Assembly (NCBI GenBank): GCA_900635465.1
Contig: LR134135.1
Coordinates: 992,001-1,056,000, forward strand
Direction: 5' to 3'
Origin: Lelliottia amnigena
GTDB taxonomy: Bacteria > Pseudomonadota > Gammaproteobacteria > Enterobacterales > Enterobacteriaceae
DNA length: 64,000 nt
A model generated the notes under the pieces. That model did not search any database. It saw nothing but the letters and a program-made list of their open reading frames with translations, and was not told the DNA's origin. A program made the position numbers and the translations under genes. This document shows, one piece after another, positions 22,476-31,162 of this stretch (positions are counted from its first letter, which is position 1; each line of letters starts with the position of its first letter).

Positions 22476-22555
22476 CAACCGAAGGTCTCCTTCGGCATAA
22501 TAATAACGATGAAATTCCTCTTTGACGGGCCAATAGAAATATTGGCCATTTTTTT
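22476..22555 (+). ncRNA. chiX: ChiX (MicM/RybC) small RNA
   Basis: Hfq-dependent sRNA that silences chitoporin (chiP) mRNA. It lies between ybaK and ybaP, as in E. coli. A 5' stem CCGAAGG / CCTTCGG is followed by GCATAATAATA, then the conserved seed ATGAAATTCCTCTTTGACGG, the terminator stem GGCCAATA / TATTGGCC and T7 ending at 22555. The 5' stem sequence differs from E. coli but keeps pairing. A possible -10 (GACAAT, 22465) and -35 (TTGGCG, 22441) precede it. The exact 5' end is estimated. Confidence 0.93.
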
Positions 22556-23348
22556 ATTTTAACAGCGACGGCAAATTCCCTTCCCCGTATAAATGCAGCG
22601 CGCCGACGGCAACCACATAGTGCCCGGCGGGCAACGCCTGCAAGGTTTTTTGCCAGGCCTGATTACGCTCATGCATCAACACATCATACAGCGATTCGCT
22701 AAACGTCGAGGGCAGCTCAAGCTTGCCGTCTGCGGGCGGCGACTCCAGCCACCAGCTCATCATCATCTGTAATAGCCGCGCGTTGGTGTGCCAGTGCGTT
22801 AACGTATCATCCAGCAGCGACAACCCGTCGCCCGGAAGCTGGCGCAGCAGCGCAATCTGACTTTCAGCGCCTTCCAGCTCAATAACTCTGAGATTTCTGG
22901 CGCGCGCGGCGGTGAGGAGTTGATAGTCGATACCGTATTCGCCGCGTAATCCCAGGCGCTGAGCCTGCGTGGCCTGCAATACCATGGCGATTTGCCATAG
23001 CGGCTGGGTTTCGAGCATCGACAGGGCAAGCCCCAGTTCATCGGCGACGCGTTCAAGTTCGCTTAGCTGCGTTTCGCTGAGTCGTTCGTTGAGAGGCGGC
23101 GGAATATCAAGGTTGGCAAAGGGGGATTCGTTGCCGGAAATATCCGCCTCAACGATCAGCGCATCGGCGGTACTCAGTTTTTCAACCAGCGCGGGCGGCA
23201 GCGGTGACATGTCACGCGTGCCCATATGGATGCTGCCGATCAGATGCAAATGCTGCCCGCCAGAGAGCACCCTATCCAGTCCCGGCCAGGGATAACGGCG
23301 GGGAAATCGAGCGCGGAATGTGGTTTTTATACGATTAAACAGGCTCAT
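22554..23348 (-). CDS. ybaP: YbaP, TraB/GumN family protein
   Basis: A protein of the TraB/GumN (Tiki-like) family, function not established. The start MSLFNRIKTTFRARF (23348) gives 264 residues, the E. coli length. GxxH-type motif LIGSIHMGTRDMSPLP lies near residue 36, QPLWQIAMVLQ is central, and the C-terminal VVAVGALHLYGEGNLP is typical of the family. Its stop codon lies in the T run of the ChiX terminator on the opposite strand, so the two transcripts share a terminator region. Confidence 0.9.
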   Translation of the reverse strand: MSLFNRIKTTFRARFPRRYPWPGLDRVLSGGQHLHLIGSIHMGTRDMSPLPPALVEKLSTADALIVEADISGNESPFANLDIPPPLNERLSETQLSELERVADELGLALSMLETQPLWQIAMVLQATQAQRLGLRGEYGIDYQLLTAARARNLRVIELEGAESQIALLRQLPGDGLSLLDDTLTHWHTNARLLQMMMSWWLESPPADGKLELPSTFSESLYDVLMHERNQAWQKTLQALPAGHYVVAVGALHLYGEGNLPSLLK

Positions 23349-23398
23349 ACGCGCTCCATGAATGCAAAGGTTCATGCTAGCGCGTAGGAGGTTAAGGT

Positions 23399-25897
23399 TC
23401 AATCCTTCGGCGTAAAGCGCAGGAGCCGGTTGGCGTTACTCACCACGGTGATGGAGGAGAGCGCCATGGCGGCCCCCGCGACAACCGGGTTCAGCAAGGT
23501 TCCGGTTAGCGGCCATAAAATGCCGGCAGCAATCGGAATACCGAACGCGTTATAGATAAACGCACCGAGCAAGTTTTGCTTCATATTGCGCAAAGTGGCT
23601 TTTGAAATCGCCAGCGCGTCAGCCACGCCCATCAGGCTGTGGCGCATCAGCGTAATAGCCGCGGTTTCAATCGCCACGTCGCTTCCGCCGCCCATCGCAA
23701 TCCCGACATCCGCCTGCGCTAGCGCAGGGGCATCGTTGATGCCATCGCCGATCATTGCCACCTGACGGCCCTGACTTTGCAGCGTTTTGATGGCGTCAGC
23801 TTTACCGTCCGGCATTACGCCTGCAATCACCTCGTCAATACCTGCCTCTTTGGCGATGGCGCTGGCCGTCGTGGGGTTATCGCCGGTCAGCATCACCAGC
23901 CGGTAGCCCGCGCGATGCAGACGCTGAAGCGCGGCTACGCTGTCCTGACGCAGCGGATCGCGAATGGCAAACAGTGCAACCGCTTTGCCGTCAACCGCCA
24001 GCAGAACCGGCGTCGCACCCTGCGAAGCCTGAGCTTTCAGTTCATCGTCCAGCGCTGCGGTATCAATGCTATTTTCGTGCAACAACGCCTGATTGCCGAG
24101 CAGCACAGCGCGATTTTCCACGTCGCCACTCACGCCCAAACCGCGCAGCGTGCGGAAATTATCCACCTGCGGCAGCGTCGCGTTACCGGCTTTCTCGATA
24201 ATCGCCCTTGCCAGCGGATGGCTGGAGCCTTGTTCAAGTGCTGCCGCCAGACGTAGCGCGTCGGTATCCGCAAGGTTAACTGTCCGCACCGCCACAACCT
24301 GCGGTCGGCCTTCCGTTAACGTACCGGTTTTATCAAACACCAATGTATCGAGCGTGCTCGCCCGCTGGAGCGCATCGGCATCGCGAACCAGCACGCCAAA
24401 CTCCGCGGCACGGCCCACGCCGGAAATAATCGACATTGGCGTCGCCAGACCGAGTGCGCAAGGGCAGGCGATAATCAGCACCGTCGTTGCGATCACCAGC
24501 GTGTACACAATTTGCGGGGCGGGGCCGAAGAAATACCAAATGGCGGCACTGAACAGCGCGATACCTACGACGACCGGCACAAAAATGGCGGAGATTTTAT
24601 CGGCCAGTTGCCCGATTTCCGGCTTACTGCTTTGCGCCTGACGCACCATGCGAATGATGCGCGACAGGGTGGTGTGGCTGCCCACCGCGCTGGCGCGGAA
24701 CAGCACGCTGCCGTCCTGTACCACGGTTCCGGCATGTACCGCGTCACCCGCGCCTTTTTGCTGCGGGATCGGTTCACCGGTGAGCATGGCTTCATCCAGC
24801 CAGGCTTCGCCTTGCGTGATTTCGCCGTCCACCGGGACGCGGTCGCCAGTGGTGAGACGCAGCGTCATTCCCGGCTGCACGTCTGCAAGCGGCAGCGTTT
24901 TTTCACCGTCATCCGTCACGACACGCGCGGATGGCGGCGTTAAGTCGAGCAATCGTTCCAGCGCTTTTGATGAGCGCTGACGCGCGCGGGCTTCAAGCAT
25001 GTGGCCCAGATTGATCAGGCCGATAATCATCGCGCTCGCTTCGTAATAGAGATGACGCGCTTCCATCGGGAACCATTGCGGCCAAACGTTCACACTCATC
25101 GAGTAGAGCCATGCTGCGCCCGTTCCCAGCGCCACCAGCGTATCCATGGTGGCGGTGCGATTCTTCAGGCTTTTCCAGGCGCTGGTATAAAAATGTCCGC
25201 CAGCAAAAACCATGACTCCGAGCGTTACCACACCAATCACCAGCCACAGCGTGCGGTTCTCGTCGGTGACCATCATGTTGTCGCCGAGCATGCCCCACAC
25301 CATCACCGGAATACCCACCAGCAGCGCGACTATCGCCTGCCAGCGAAAACGTTTCATGGTAGCGAGGGCGGTTTCCTGCTGGCGTTCACGGCGCTCGGCT
25401 TCATCTTCAATCGCCTCGGCGCCGTAACCCGCTTTTTCAACCGCCTGGACTAATTCTGCTGCGGACGCACTGCCCATAATCAGCGCAGTGCGTTCCGCGA
25501 GGTTTACCCGTGCCTGCGACACACCCGGTACGGCCTGCAAGGCTTTTTGTACGCGGGAGACGCAGCTGGCGCAGCTCATGCCATTGATCAACAGCTGCTG
25601 GCTGTCATCAATATCGCTGGCTGCCGGAAGCTCAGGGGTGTCCGCTGTCAGTGCTTCCGACGGGATTGATGACTCTGTCAGCGGGTTAGCCTTTGGGTGG
25701 CTGAGCTCCGCCCCGTATCCGGCTTGTTTGATGGTGTCGATCAGCGCATCGGCGCTCGCGCTGCCGGTCACTTCTGCGTGCTCAACGGTCACTTCAGCAT
25801 GGTCAACGTCCGGGCGTTGCTCCAGGCTCTCTTTAACGCGTTTAACGCAGTGACCGCAGGTGAGGCCATCCAGCGTCAGGTTGATTGTGTGAGACAT
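23399..25897 (-). CDS. copA: CopA, Cu(I)-exporting P-type ATPase
   Basis: Pumps Cu(I) from cytosol to periplasm. It has 832 residues (E. coli 834). Two N-terminal heavy-metal domains carry GLTCGHC (Cys14, Cys17) and GMSCASC (Cys109, Cys112). The membrane CPC motif is in ACPCALG, the phosphorylation site in [10 protein letters not shown], with TGDNP and [18 protein letters not shown]. CueR should activate it through the promoter near 26072-26103. An internal frameshift site yields a short copper chaperone, and an ERIC element fills most of its leader. Confidence 0.98.
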   Translation of the reverse strand: MSHTINLTLDGLTCGHCVKRVKESLEQRPDVDHAEVTVEHAEVTGSASADALIDTIKQAGYGAELSHPKANPLTESSIPSEALTADTPELPAASDIDDSQQLLINGMSCASCVSRVQKALQAVPGVSQARVNLAERTALIMGSASAAELVQAVEKAGYGAEAIEDEAERRERQQETALATMKRFRWQAIVALLVGIPVMVWGMLGDNMMVTDENRTLWLVIGVVTLGVMVFAGGHFYTSAWKSLKNRTATMDTLVALGTGAAWLYSMSVNVWPQWFPMEARHLYYEASAMIIGLINLGHMLEARARQRSSKALERLLDLTPPSARVVTDDGEKTLPLADVQPGMTLRLTTGDRVPVDGEITQGEAWLDEAMLTGEPIPQQKGAGDAVHAGTVVQDGSVLFRASAVGSHTTLSRIIRMVRQAQSSKPEIGQLADKISAIFVPVVVGIALFSAAIWYFFGPAPQIVYTLVIATTVLIIACPCALGLATPMSIISGVGRAAEFGVLVRDADALQRASTLDTLVFDKTGTLTEGRPQVVAVRTVNLADTDALRLAAALEQGSSHPLARAIIEKAGNATLPQVDNFRTLRGLGVSGDVENRAVLLGNQALLHENSIDTAALDDELKAQASQGATPVLLAVDGKAVALFAIRDPLRQDSVAALQRLHRAGYRLVMLTGDNPTTASAIAKEAGIDEVIAGVMPDGKADAIKTLQSQGRQVAMIGDGINDAPALAQADVGIAMGGGSDVAIETAAITLMRHSLMGVADALAISKATLRNMKQNLLGAFIYNAFGIPIAAGILWPLTGTLLNPVVAGAAMALSSITVVSNANRLLRFTPKD
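25686..25697 (-). promoter_or_regulatory. Programmed -1 frameshift site making CopA(Z)
   Basis: Read on the minus strand, slippery CCCAAAG (25697-25691) spans codons CCA AAG for Pro68-Lys69. A -1 slip makes the next codons GGC TAA, ending translation after Gly70. This gives a 70-residue product holding only the first metal-binding domain, the same heptamer and product length described for E. coli CopA(Z). I did not model the downstream pseudoknot. Confidence 0.85.
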
Positions 25898-25940
25898 AAC
25901 AAAACTCCTGTATAGTTATCCGGTCAACGATTGACCAATA

Positions 25941-26060
25941 AACCCGTCATAATTCGAGTTGCCTGTGCGTTGGCTGCGCTTGCTCACCCTAGTCACTTAC
26001 TTGAGTAAGCTCTGGGGATTCTCAGTCTTGCCGCCTTTATGTAACTCGAATTATTTAGGC
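25941..26060. repeat. ERIC element 2 (in the copA leader)
   Basis: About 120 bp, from AACCCGTCATAATTCGAG to AACTCGAATTATTTAGGC, with the ERIC core GCGTTGGCTGCG, TAGTCACTTACTT and GGGGATTCTC. It lies between the predicted copA transcription start (near 26065) and the copA start codon at 25897. Confidence 0.93.
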
Positions 26061-26071
26061 TTTAAAAGGAT

Positions 26072-26103
26072 ACTATAAAGGTTAAACCTTCCAGTAAGGT
26101 TAA
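26072..26103 (-). promoter_or_regulatory. CueR-controlled copA promoter
   Basis: On the minus strand, -35 TTAACC (26103-26098) and -10 TTATAG (about 26078-26073) are separated by a 19-bp spacer, the over-long spacer typical of MerR-family promoters. The dyad ACCTTACTGGAAGGT (26100-26086) sits in the spacer as in E. coli PcopA. Confidence 0.85.
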
Positions 26104-26118
26104 GGTCAAGGGGGAAAT

Positions 26119-26529
26119 GTGAATATCAGTGATGTGGCGAAAAAAACCGGACTGACCAGCAAGGCGATTCGTTTTTATGAAGAGAAAGGGCTGGTGACAC
26201 CGCCGTTGCGTAGCGAAAACGGCTATCGCAGCTACACGCAACTGCATCTGGATGAGCTCACGCTATTGCGCCAGGCCCGCCAGGTGGGGTTCAATCTTGA
26301 AGAGTGCGGCGAACTCGTTAATCTGTTCAACGATCCCAAACGCCATAGCGCGGATGTGAAAAGCAGAACGCTGGAAAAGGTGGCGGAGATCGAACGCCAC
26401 ATTGTTGAGTTACAGGCAATGCGTGAACAGCTGCTGGCACTGGCGGAGTCCTGCCCAGGGGATGACAGCGCCGAATGTCCGATTATTGATAATCTTTCCG
26501 GCTGCTGCCATCGTAAGACGGGGTCTTAA
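26119..26529 (+). CDS. cueR: CueR, Cu(I)-sensing MerR-family activator
   Basis: Activates copA (and cueO elsewhere) on Cu(I). It has 136 residues starting at GTG (26119), in frame with the conserved [20 protein letters not shown]; an overlapping ATG at 26117 is out of frame. An N-terminal winged helix is followed by the dimerisation helix. The metal-binding loop has Cys112 and Cys120 (CPGDDSAEC), with a CC pair near the end. It is divergent from copA and convergent with ybbJ, with a 4-bp overlap at the stops. Confidence 0.96.
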   Translation: MNISDVAKKTGLTSKAIRFYEEKGLVTPPLRSENGYRSYTQLHLDELTLLRQARQVGFNLEECGELVNLFNDPKRHSADVKSRTLEKVAEIERHIVELQAMREQLLALAESCPGDDSAECPIIDNLSGCCHRKTGS

Positions 26530-26978
26530 CTGGCTTTGACGCGAAGCGTGATCCCTTCAACCGCAATCACTTCTACGCGGGTTCCGGCGATCAGATCCTC
26601 ATCAGCGATGACCGGCCATGAACTGTCGCCGATGCGCACATGGCCGCGACCATTGACTAGCGTATCGTCCAGCGTGTAGCGTTTACCCACCAGCTGTTGT
26701 CCGCGCTGATTGAGCGCGGCGTCGGCGGGCTTTTGGCTGCGCACCTGGCGGTTTAGCCATCGCCACCACAGCCACGCTGCAACCAGCGTCAGTACGGCAA
26801 AGAGTGCGCCTTGCCACTCCCAACCGAACGGCAGCAGCCAGACCAGCAGGCCAGTCATCACCGCCGCCACGCCGCTCCACAGCAGATACCCATTGCCGCC
26901 AAGCATTTCGGCTGCCAGCAATAGGCCACCCAGGCTGAGCCAAAAGACGTGCGGGTGTGCCGTAATCATCTCAATCAT
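26526..26978 (-). CDS. ybbJ: YbbJ, NfeD-like membrane protein
   Basis: Partner of the stomatin-like protein QmcA. It has 150 residues (E. coli 152), with three or four N-terminal hydrophobic helices and a C-terminal OB-fold NfeD domain (about residues 88-148, [19 protein letters not shown] ... [11 protein letters not shown]). Its start overlaps the qmcA stop by 4 bp, so the two are translationally coupled. Confidence 0.94.
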   Translation of the reverse strand: MIEMITAHPHVFWLSLGGLLLAAEMLGGNGYLLWSGVAAVMTGLLVWLLPFGWEWQGALFAVLTLVAAWLWWRWLNRQVRSQKPADAALNQRGQQLVGKRYTLDDTLVNGRGHVRIGDSSWPVIADEDLIAGTRVEVIAVEGITLRVKAS

Positions 26979-27889
26979 TTTTTGCGCTCGTTTCCGCTGT
27001 CTTTGACCAGTTCCGCGATACCAGCGATGGAACCCATCAGGCTACTGGCATCAAGCGGCATCATCACGACTTTGCTGTTATTGGCTGAGCCAATCTGCTG
27101 CAACGCATCGGTGTATTTCTGCGCGATAAAGTAATTCACGGCCTGAATGTCTCCTGCCGCGATAGCTTCAGAAACCATTTGCGTGGCGCGGGCTTCGGCC
27201 TCGGCAGAACGTTCGCGCGCTTCCGCCTGCAAGAATGCGGACTGACGCTCACCTTCCGCCTTTAAGATCTGGGACTGTTTTTCCCCTTCGGCTTTGAGAA
27301 TTTCGGCCTGGCGGATACCCTCGGCCTCAAGAATATAAGCACGTTTGGTACGTTCAGCTTTCATCTGCGCGTTCATTGACGAAATCAGCTCTGCGGGTGG
27401 GCGTACGTCGCGGATCTCAATACGCGTGACTTTAATGCCCCACGGATTGGTCGCTTCATCAACAATATGCAGCAGGCGCGTATTGATGCTGTCGCGCTGA
27501 GAGAGCATTTCGTCCAGCTCCATGGAGCCGAGTACGGTACGAATGTTGGTCATCGTCAGGTTCATGATTGCCGACTCAAGATTGCTGACTTCATAAGCGG
27601 CTTTCGGGGCGTCGATCACCTGAATAAAACAGACGGCGTCAATGGTGACGTTGGCGTTATCTTTCGAAATGATCTCCTGCGAGGGGATATCGAGCACCTG
27701 TTCCATCATGTTGATCTTACGTCCGATACGATCCATAAACGGGACCACGAGACTTAAGCCCGGCTGAAGAGTATTGGTATAGCGTCCGAAGCGTTCCACC
27801 GTCCACTGATAACCCTGCGGCACGATCTTTACGCCTGCACCGACGATCACCAGTGCGACGAAAATAAGGATAGGGATAACGATCAACAT
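26975..27889 (-). CDS. qmcA: QmcA, stomatin/prohibitin-family membrane protein
   Basis: An SPFH/band-7 protein anchored in the inner membrane by an N-terminal helix (residues 3-22, [18 protein letters not shown]) and linked in E. coli to FtsH-HflKC quality control. It has 304 residues (E. coli 305). The SPFH domain contains [19 protein letters not shown], and a charged coiled-coil contains repeated [12 protein letters not shown] segments (about residues 190-240). It is first in the qmcA-ybbJ operon. Confidence 0.95.
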   Translation of the reverse strand: MLIVIPILIFVALVIVGAGVKIVPQGYQWTVERFGRYTNTLQPGLSLVVPFMDRIGRKINMMEQVLDIPSQEIISKDNANVTIDAVCFIQVIDAPKAAYEVSNLESAIMNLTMTNIRTVLGSMELDEMLSQRDSINTRLLHIVDEATNPWGIKVTRIEIRDVRPPAELISSMNAQMKAERTKRAYILEAEGIRQAEILKAEGEKQSQILKAEGERQSAFLQAEARERSAEAEARATQMVSEAIAAGDIQAVNYFIAQKYTDALQQIGSANNSKVVMMPLDASSLMGSIAGIAELVKDSGNERKK

Positions 27890-28170
27890 ATAAAAACCTC
27901 CTGTTTAGCAGTCCGTGTCATAGCAAAAATTGTTCGTTTGTTGAACATTAGTATATCGGCTATTGCAGGGGAATTCGCCCCTAATCCATTAACGTGGCTA
28001 CAATATTCGGTCGCCGCAGAAATTCATCAAGGGAAGGGGTGGCAGGTTAATCATGTGAGAGAGGCAATGAGAAGCGTGGGGGTGTTGTATCAGGCAAAAA
28101 CGTTGAGCGAATAGTTTCAGTGCTCAACGGGGAATTTCCCCTCTCCGTGTCGAGAAGAGGGGACTTTATG
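27890..28170. other. Intergenic region between qmcA and cnoX (site of fetAB in E. coli)
   Basis: 281 bp without a gene. It should hold the qmcA promoter (minus strand). Near cnoX, a hairpin CCCCTCT / AGAGGGG (28138-28162) and the palindrome GGGGAA-T-TTCCCC (28129-28141) are possible terminators. In E. coli fetA and fetB occupy this position; I see no recognisable remnant here. Confidence 0.6.
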
Positions 28171-29025
28171 TTAGTACAGCAGCGCGTACAGCTGACGACG
28201 GTATTTAGACGCCAGCGCATCGCCCGTGCCCAACGCCGCCAGAATTTCCTGGAACATTTTACGCGCTTGACCATCGGCGGCAGCCAGATCGGTTTTCAGA
28301 TGGCTGAACAACAGTTCGAGCGCTTCTTCGTTACGACCCACCTGATGCAGCTGCAACGCCAGTTGACTCGCCAGTGCGGCGTCGTCTGGGTTGTTCGCCA
28401 CTTGCTGCTGCAGTTGCTGGATTTCCGGCGTGTCGGCAGCCTGTTTCAGCAGGTCAATCTTCGCGAGCAAACCCTGATAGCGCGTGTCTTGATCCTGCAG
28501 TGGAATGGTTTTTAACACCGCTTCGGCGTCTTCAGAACGGTTCAGCTCGATCTGCGTTTGTGCCAGCAGCAGACCAATCTGGCTGTCCTGATTCGACAGC
28601 TGCCACGCCTCTTTCAGCAGCGGCAGCGCTTCATCGTGTTTCCCTTCCTGAATCAGTTCCAGCGCCTGTTGGGCTTTCAGCTCTTCTTCACGCGGTAACA
28701 CTTTATCCAGCAGAGCGCGAACCGCTTCTTCAGGCTGCGGACCCTGGAAGCCATCCACCGGTTGACCGTTCTGGAACAGATAGACGGTAGGAATGGCGCG
28801 CAGGCCAAACTGCGAGGCCACCCTTTGCTCGGCGTCACAATCCAGTTTTGCCAGAACGAACTGTCCATTGTACTGGGCTGCAAGGCTTTCCAGAACTGGC
28901 GTCAGCTCCAGGCAGTGCTGGCTGCGTTCAGACCAGAAATAGAACAGCACCGGTTTTGTCATCGACAATTCCAGGGTCTGCTGCAGGTTAGCTTCGGTAA
29001 TGTTGACGATATTCTGTACGGACAT
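28171..29025 (-). CDS. cnoX: CnoX (YbbN), chaperedoxin
   Basis: Thioredoxin-like chaperone that protects substrates from overoxidation and passes them to GroEL. The start [16 protein letters not shown] (29025) gives 284 residues, the E. coli length. The N-terminal thioredoxin fold has SQHC in place of CGPC (in [11 protein letters not shown], about residues 28-38), and [11 protein letters not shown]. The C-terminal TPR-like helical domain includes [19 protein letters not shown]. ybbO lies directly upstream. Confidence 0.96.
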   Translation of the reverse strand: MSVQNIVNITEANLQQTLELSMTKPVLFYFWSERSQHCLELTPVLESLAAQYNGQFVLAKLDCDAEQRVASQFGLRAIPTVYLFQNGQPVDGFQGPQPEEAVRALLDKVLPREEELKAQQALELIQEGKHDEALPLLKEAWQLSNQDSQIGLLLAQTQIELNRSEDAEAVLKTIPLQDQDTRYQGLLAKIDLLKQAADTPEIQQLQQQVANNPDDAALASQLALQLHQVGRNEEALELLFSHLKTDLAAADGQARKMFQEILAALGTGDALASKYRRQLYALLY

Positions 29026-29083
29026 ACGGCATTCTCTTTTATCGGTTTGATAAATACATGGGGGTGAGGAGCGAGGCTTCAAC

Positions 29084-29892
29084 TCAACCGTGTAAAATTT
29101 TATCCATCATGCGGCCTGGCAGCAGCCGTTTTAGCCAGCCGACGGCATGGGTGACCAGCGTCACCGGATAGCGTAATTTGGGACGATCGCTCTCGAAAGC
29201 ATGGCGCACTTTAGCAACAACTGCCTCTGGACCCAGGGTAAAACGTGCAGCAATACCGGGATTTTCAACCGGTTTATCCGTTTGCGTCTGGTTGACGTTT
29301 TCGGTGAAGCGCGTGCGAATGGGGCCTGGTTCAATAAGACTGACTTTGATGCCGCTATGACGCAGTTCCATACGCAGTGCGTCAGACCAGGCTTCCAGCG
29401 CATATTTACTCGCGGCGTAGGCGCCGCGGCCTGGGGTAGAAATCAGCCCCATCACCGAAGAGGTCATCACGATACGGCCTTCACCGTGCGGCAACATAGC
29501 CGGTAACAGCGCCATCGTGAGCTGGTGGATGCCAAAGAAATTGGCTGAAAACTGCCGTTCTAACTGTTCGCGTGAAATGGTTTGCAAAGGGCCATAAACG
29601 CCGTAGCCTGCATTATTAAACAGACCGTATAAACGATTTCCGGTCAGGGCGATCACGTCGGCGGCGGCCTGTTCAATACTCTCTGAGGAGTCCAGATCCA
29701 GTAAAACGCCCTTAAAGCCTTTGTTGTTCATCCGTTCGACGTCTTCGGGTTTTCGGCAAGCGGCCAACACCCAAAATCCCTGGCGTTTAAGTTCGAGGGC
29801 GCTTTCGAGGCCAATTCCGCTGGAACATCCTGTTATTAAGACCGATTTTGCATAACTTTACCTGTCAGGATCTCCGCTGAATTAAGAGTCAT
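29084..29892 (-). CDS. ybbO: YbbO, short-chain dehydrogenase (one-base break near 29847)
   Basis: NADP-dependent SDR oxidoreductase, reported in E. coli to act on aldehydes. The start at 29892 ([15 protein letters not shown]) overlaps the tesA stop. The forward T run at 29846-29849 is one base short, so the printed frame stops at ATG CAA AAT CGG TCT TAA. With the base restored the product is 269 residues, the E. coli length, and the GCSSGIG cofactor loop is recovered. Also present are NNAGYGVYG, catalytic Ser in MTSSVMG, and YAASK. Confidence 0.9.
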
Positions 29893-30508
29893 GTTTAACT
29901 AGTGGGGCCAGCCGTGTTGCCATCCAGTCGGCGATAAACGGCTGGGCGTCGCGATTGGGGTGTATCCCGTCATCCTGCATCCATTGCGGCTTCAGATAGA
30001 CCTCTTCCATGAAAAATGGCAGCAGCGGAATATCGAATTCTTTGGCAAGCTTGGGATAGATGGCGCTAAAGGACTCATTATAACGGCGACCGTAGTTAGC
30101 GGGCAGTCGAATTTGCATTAATAGCGGTTGCGCATTGGCGGCCTGAATATCCTGAATGATTTTGCGCAGCGTTTGTTCAGTCTGCTGCGGCTGGAAACCG
30201 CGTAACCCGTCGTTACCGCCCAGCTCCACCAGTACCCAGCGCGGTTGATGTTGTTTGAGCAGGGCAGGCAGGCGCGCAAGCCCCTGCTGCGAAGTATCGC
30301 CGCTGATGCTGGCATTCAGTACCGGCGTTTTAGTTTGCCATTTATCGTTGAGCAGTGCGGGCCATGCGGCTGTAGCCGCCATTCGATAGCCCGCGCTCAG
30401 GCTGTCACCCAGCACCAGTAACGTGTCCGCCGCCGCGGCGCGAAACGTCATCAGAATCAGAAACAGGAAGGGCAAATGCCAGCGGAAAACATTGTTGCAG
30501 TTCATCAT
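29882..30508 (-). CDS. tesA: TesA, periplasmic acyl-CoA thioesterase I / lysophospholipase L1
   Basis: A GDSL hydrolase with thioesterase, protease I and lysophospholipase activities. The start MMNCNNVFRWHLPF (30508) gives 208 residues, the E. coli length. The signal peptide is cut at RAAA-ADTLL. Block I GDSLSAGY holds the nucleophile Ser, followed by GGNDGLRG and C-terminal DGIHPN with the catalytic Asp/His. Its 5' end overlaps the 5' end of divergent ybbA by 33 bp. Confidence 0.96.
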   Translation of the reverse strand: MMNCNNVFRWHLPFLFLILMTFRAAAADTLLVLGDSLSAGYRMAATAAWPALLNDKWQTKTPVLNASISGDTSQQGLARLPALLKQHQPRWVLVELGGNDGLRGFQPQQTEQTLRKIIQDIQAANAQPLLMQIRLPANYGRRYNESFSAIYPKLAKEFDIPLLPFFMEEVYLKPQWMQDDGIHPNRDAQPFIADWMATRLAPLVKHDS

Positions 30509-31162
30509 CTTAAGAAGTCCGTCGGTCAGGGTGAGCACGAGCTATCCATCCTCACCGGAGTTGAACTCGTTGTCAAACGCGCGCAGACCATCGCGTTGAT
30601 TGGTGAATCCGGTTCCGGTAAATCCACGTTGCTGGCGATCCTGGCCGGTCTGGATGACGGCAGCAGCGGCGAGGTCAATCTTGTTGGACAGCCCTTGCAT
30701 AAGCTTGACGAAGAGGCGCGTGCAGCGCTGCGGGCAAAACATATCGGTTTTGTCTTTCAGTCGTTCATGCTAATTCCCACGCTCAATGCGCTGGAAAACG
30801 TAGAGCTGCCTGGCCTGCTACGCGGTGAAAATACCCGCCAGAGCCGTGCCAGTGCCAAAGCGTTGCTGGAGCAGCTTGGGCTGGGTAAGCGTCTCAATCA
30901 TCTTCCGGCGCAGCTTTCCGGCGGCGAGCAGCAGCGCGTCGCGCTGGCGCGCGCCTTTAATGGTCGTCCTGACGTCCTGTTTGCCGATGAACCCACGGGC
31001 AATCTGGACAGGCAGACCGGGGATAAAATTGCCGATCTGCTGTTCTCGCTCAACCGTGAACACGGCACCACGCTGATTCTGGTCACGCACGATCCACAGC
31101 TGGCGGCGCGCTGCGATCGCCGTCTGCGTCTGGTTAACGGGCAGTTGCAGGAGGAAGCATGA
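30476..31162 (+). CDS. ybbA: YbbA, ABC transporter ATP-binding protein
   Basis: ATPase of a MacB/LolD-type (type VII) ABC system with the permease YbbP. It has 228 residues, the E. coli length. Walker A is GESGSGKSTLL (about residues 43-53), the signature LSGGEQQRVALARA and Walker B VLFADEPTGNLD. Its stop overlaps the ybbP start by 4 bp. It starts inside the divergent tesA coding region, so its promoter must lie within tesA. Confidence 0.95.
   Translation: MPAENIVAVHHLKKSVGQGEHELSILTGVELVVKRAQTIALIGESGSGKSTLLAILAGLDDGSSGEVNLVGQPLHKLDEEARAALRAKHIGFVFQSFMLIPTLNALENVELPGLLRGENTRQSRASAKALLEQLGLGKRLNHLPAQLSGGEQQRVALARAFNGRPDVLFADEPTGNLDRQTGDKIADLLFSLNREHGTTLILVTHDPQLAARCDRRLRLVNGQLQEEA

Noticed and set aside
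28047..28274. A 75-codon minus-strand open frame past cnoX as a fetB remnant
   Set aside because: It overlaps the end of cnoX in another frame and its residues do not resemble FetB.
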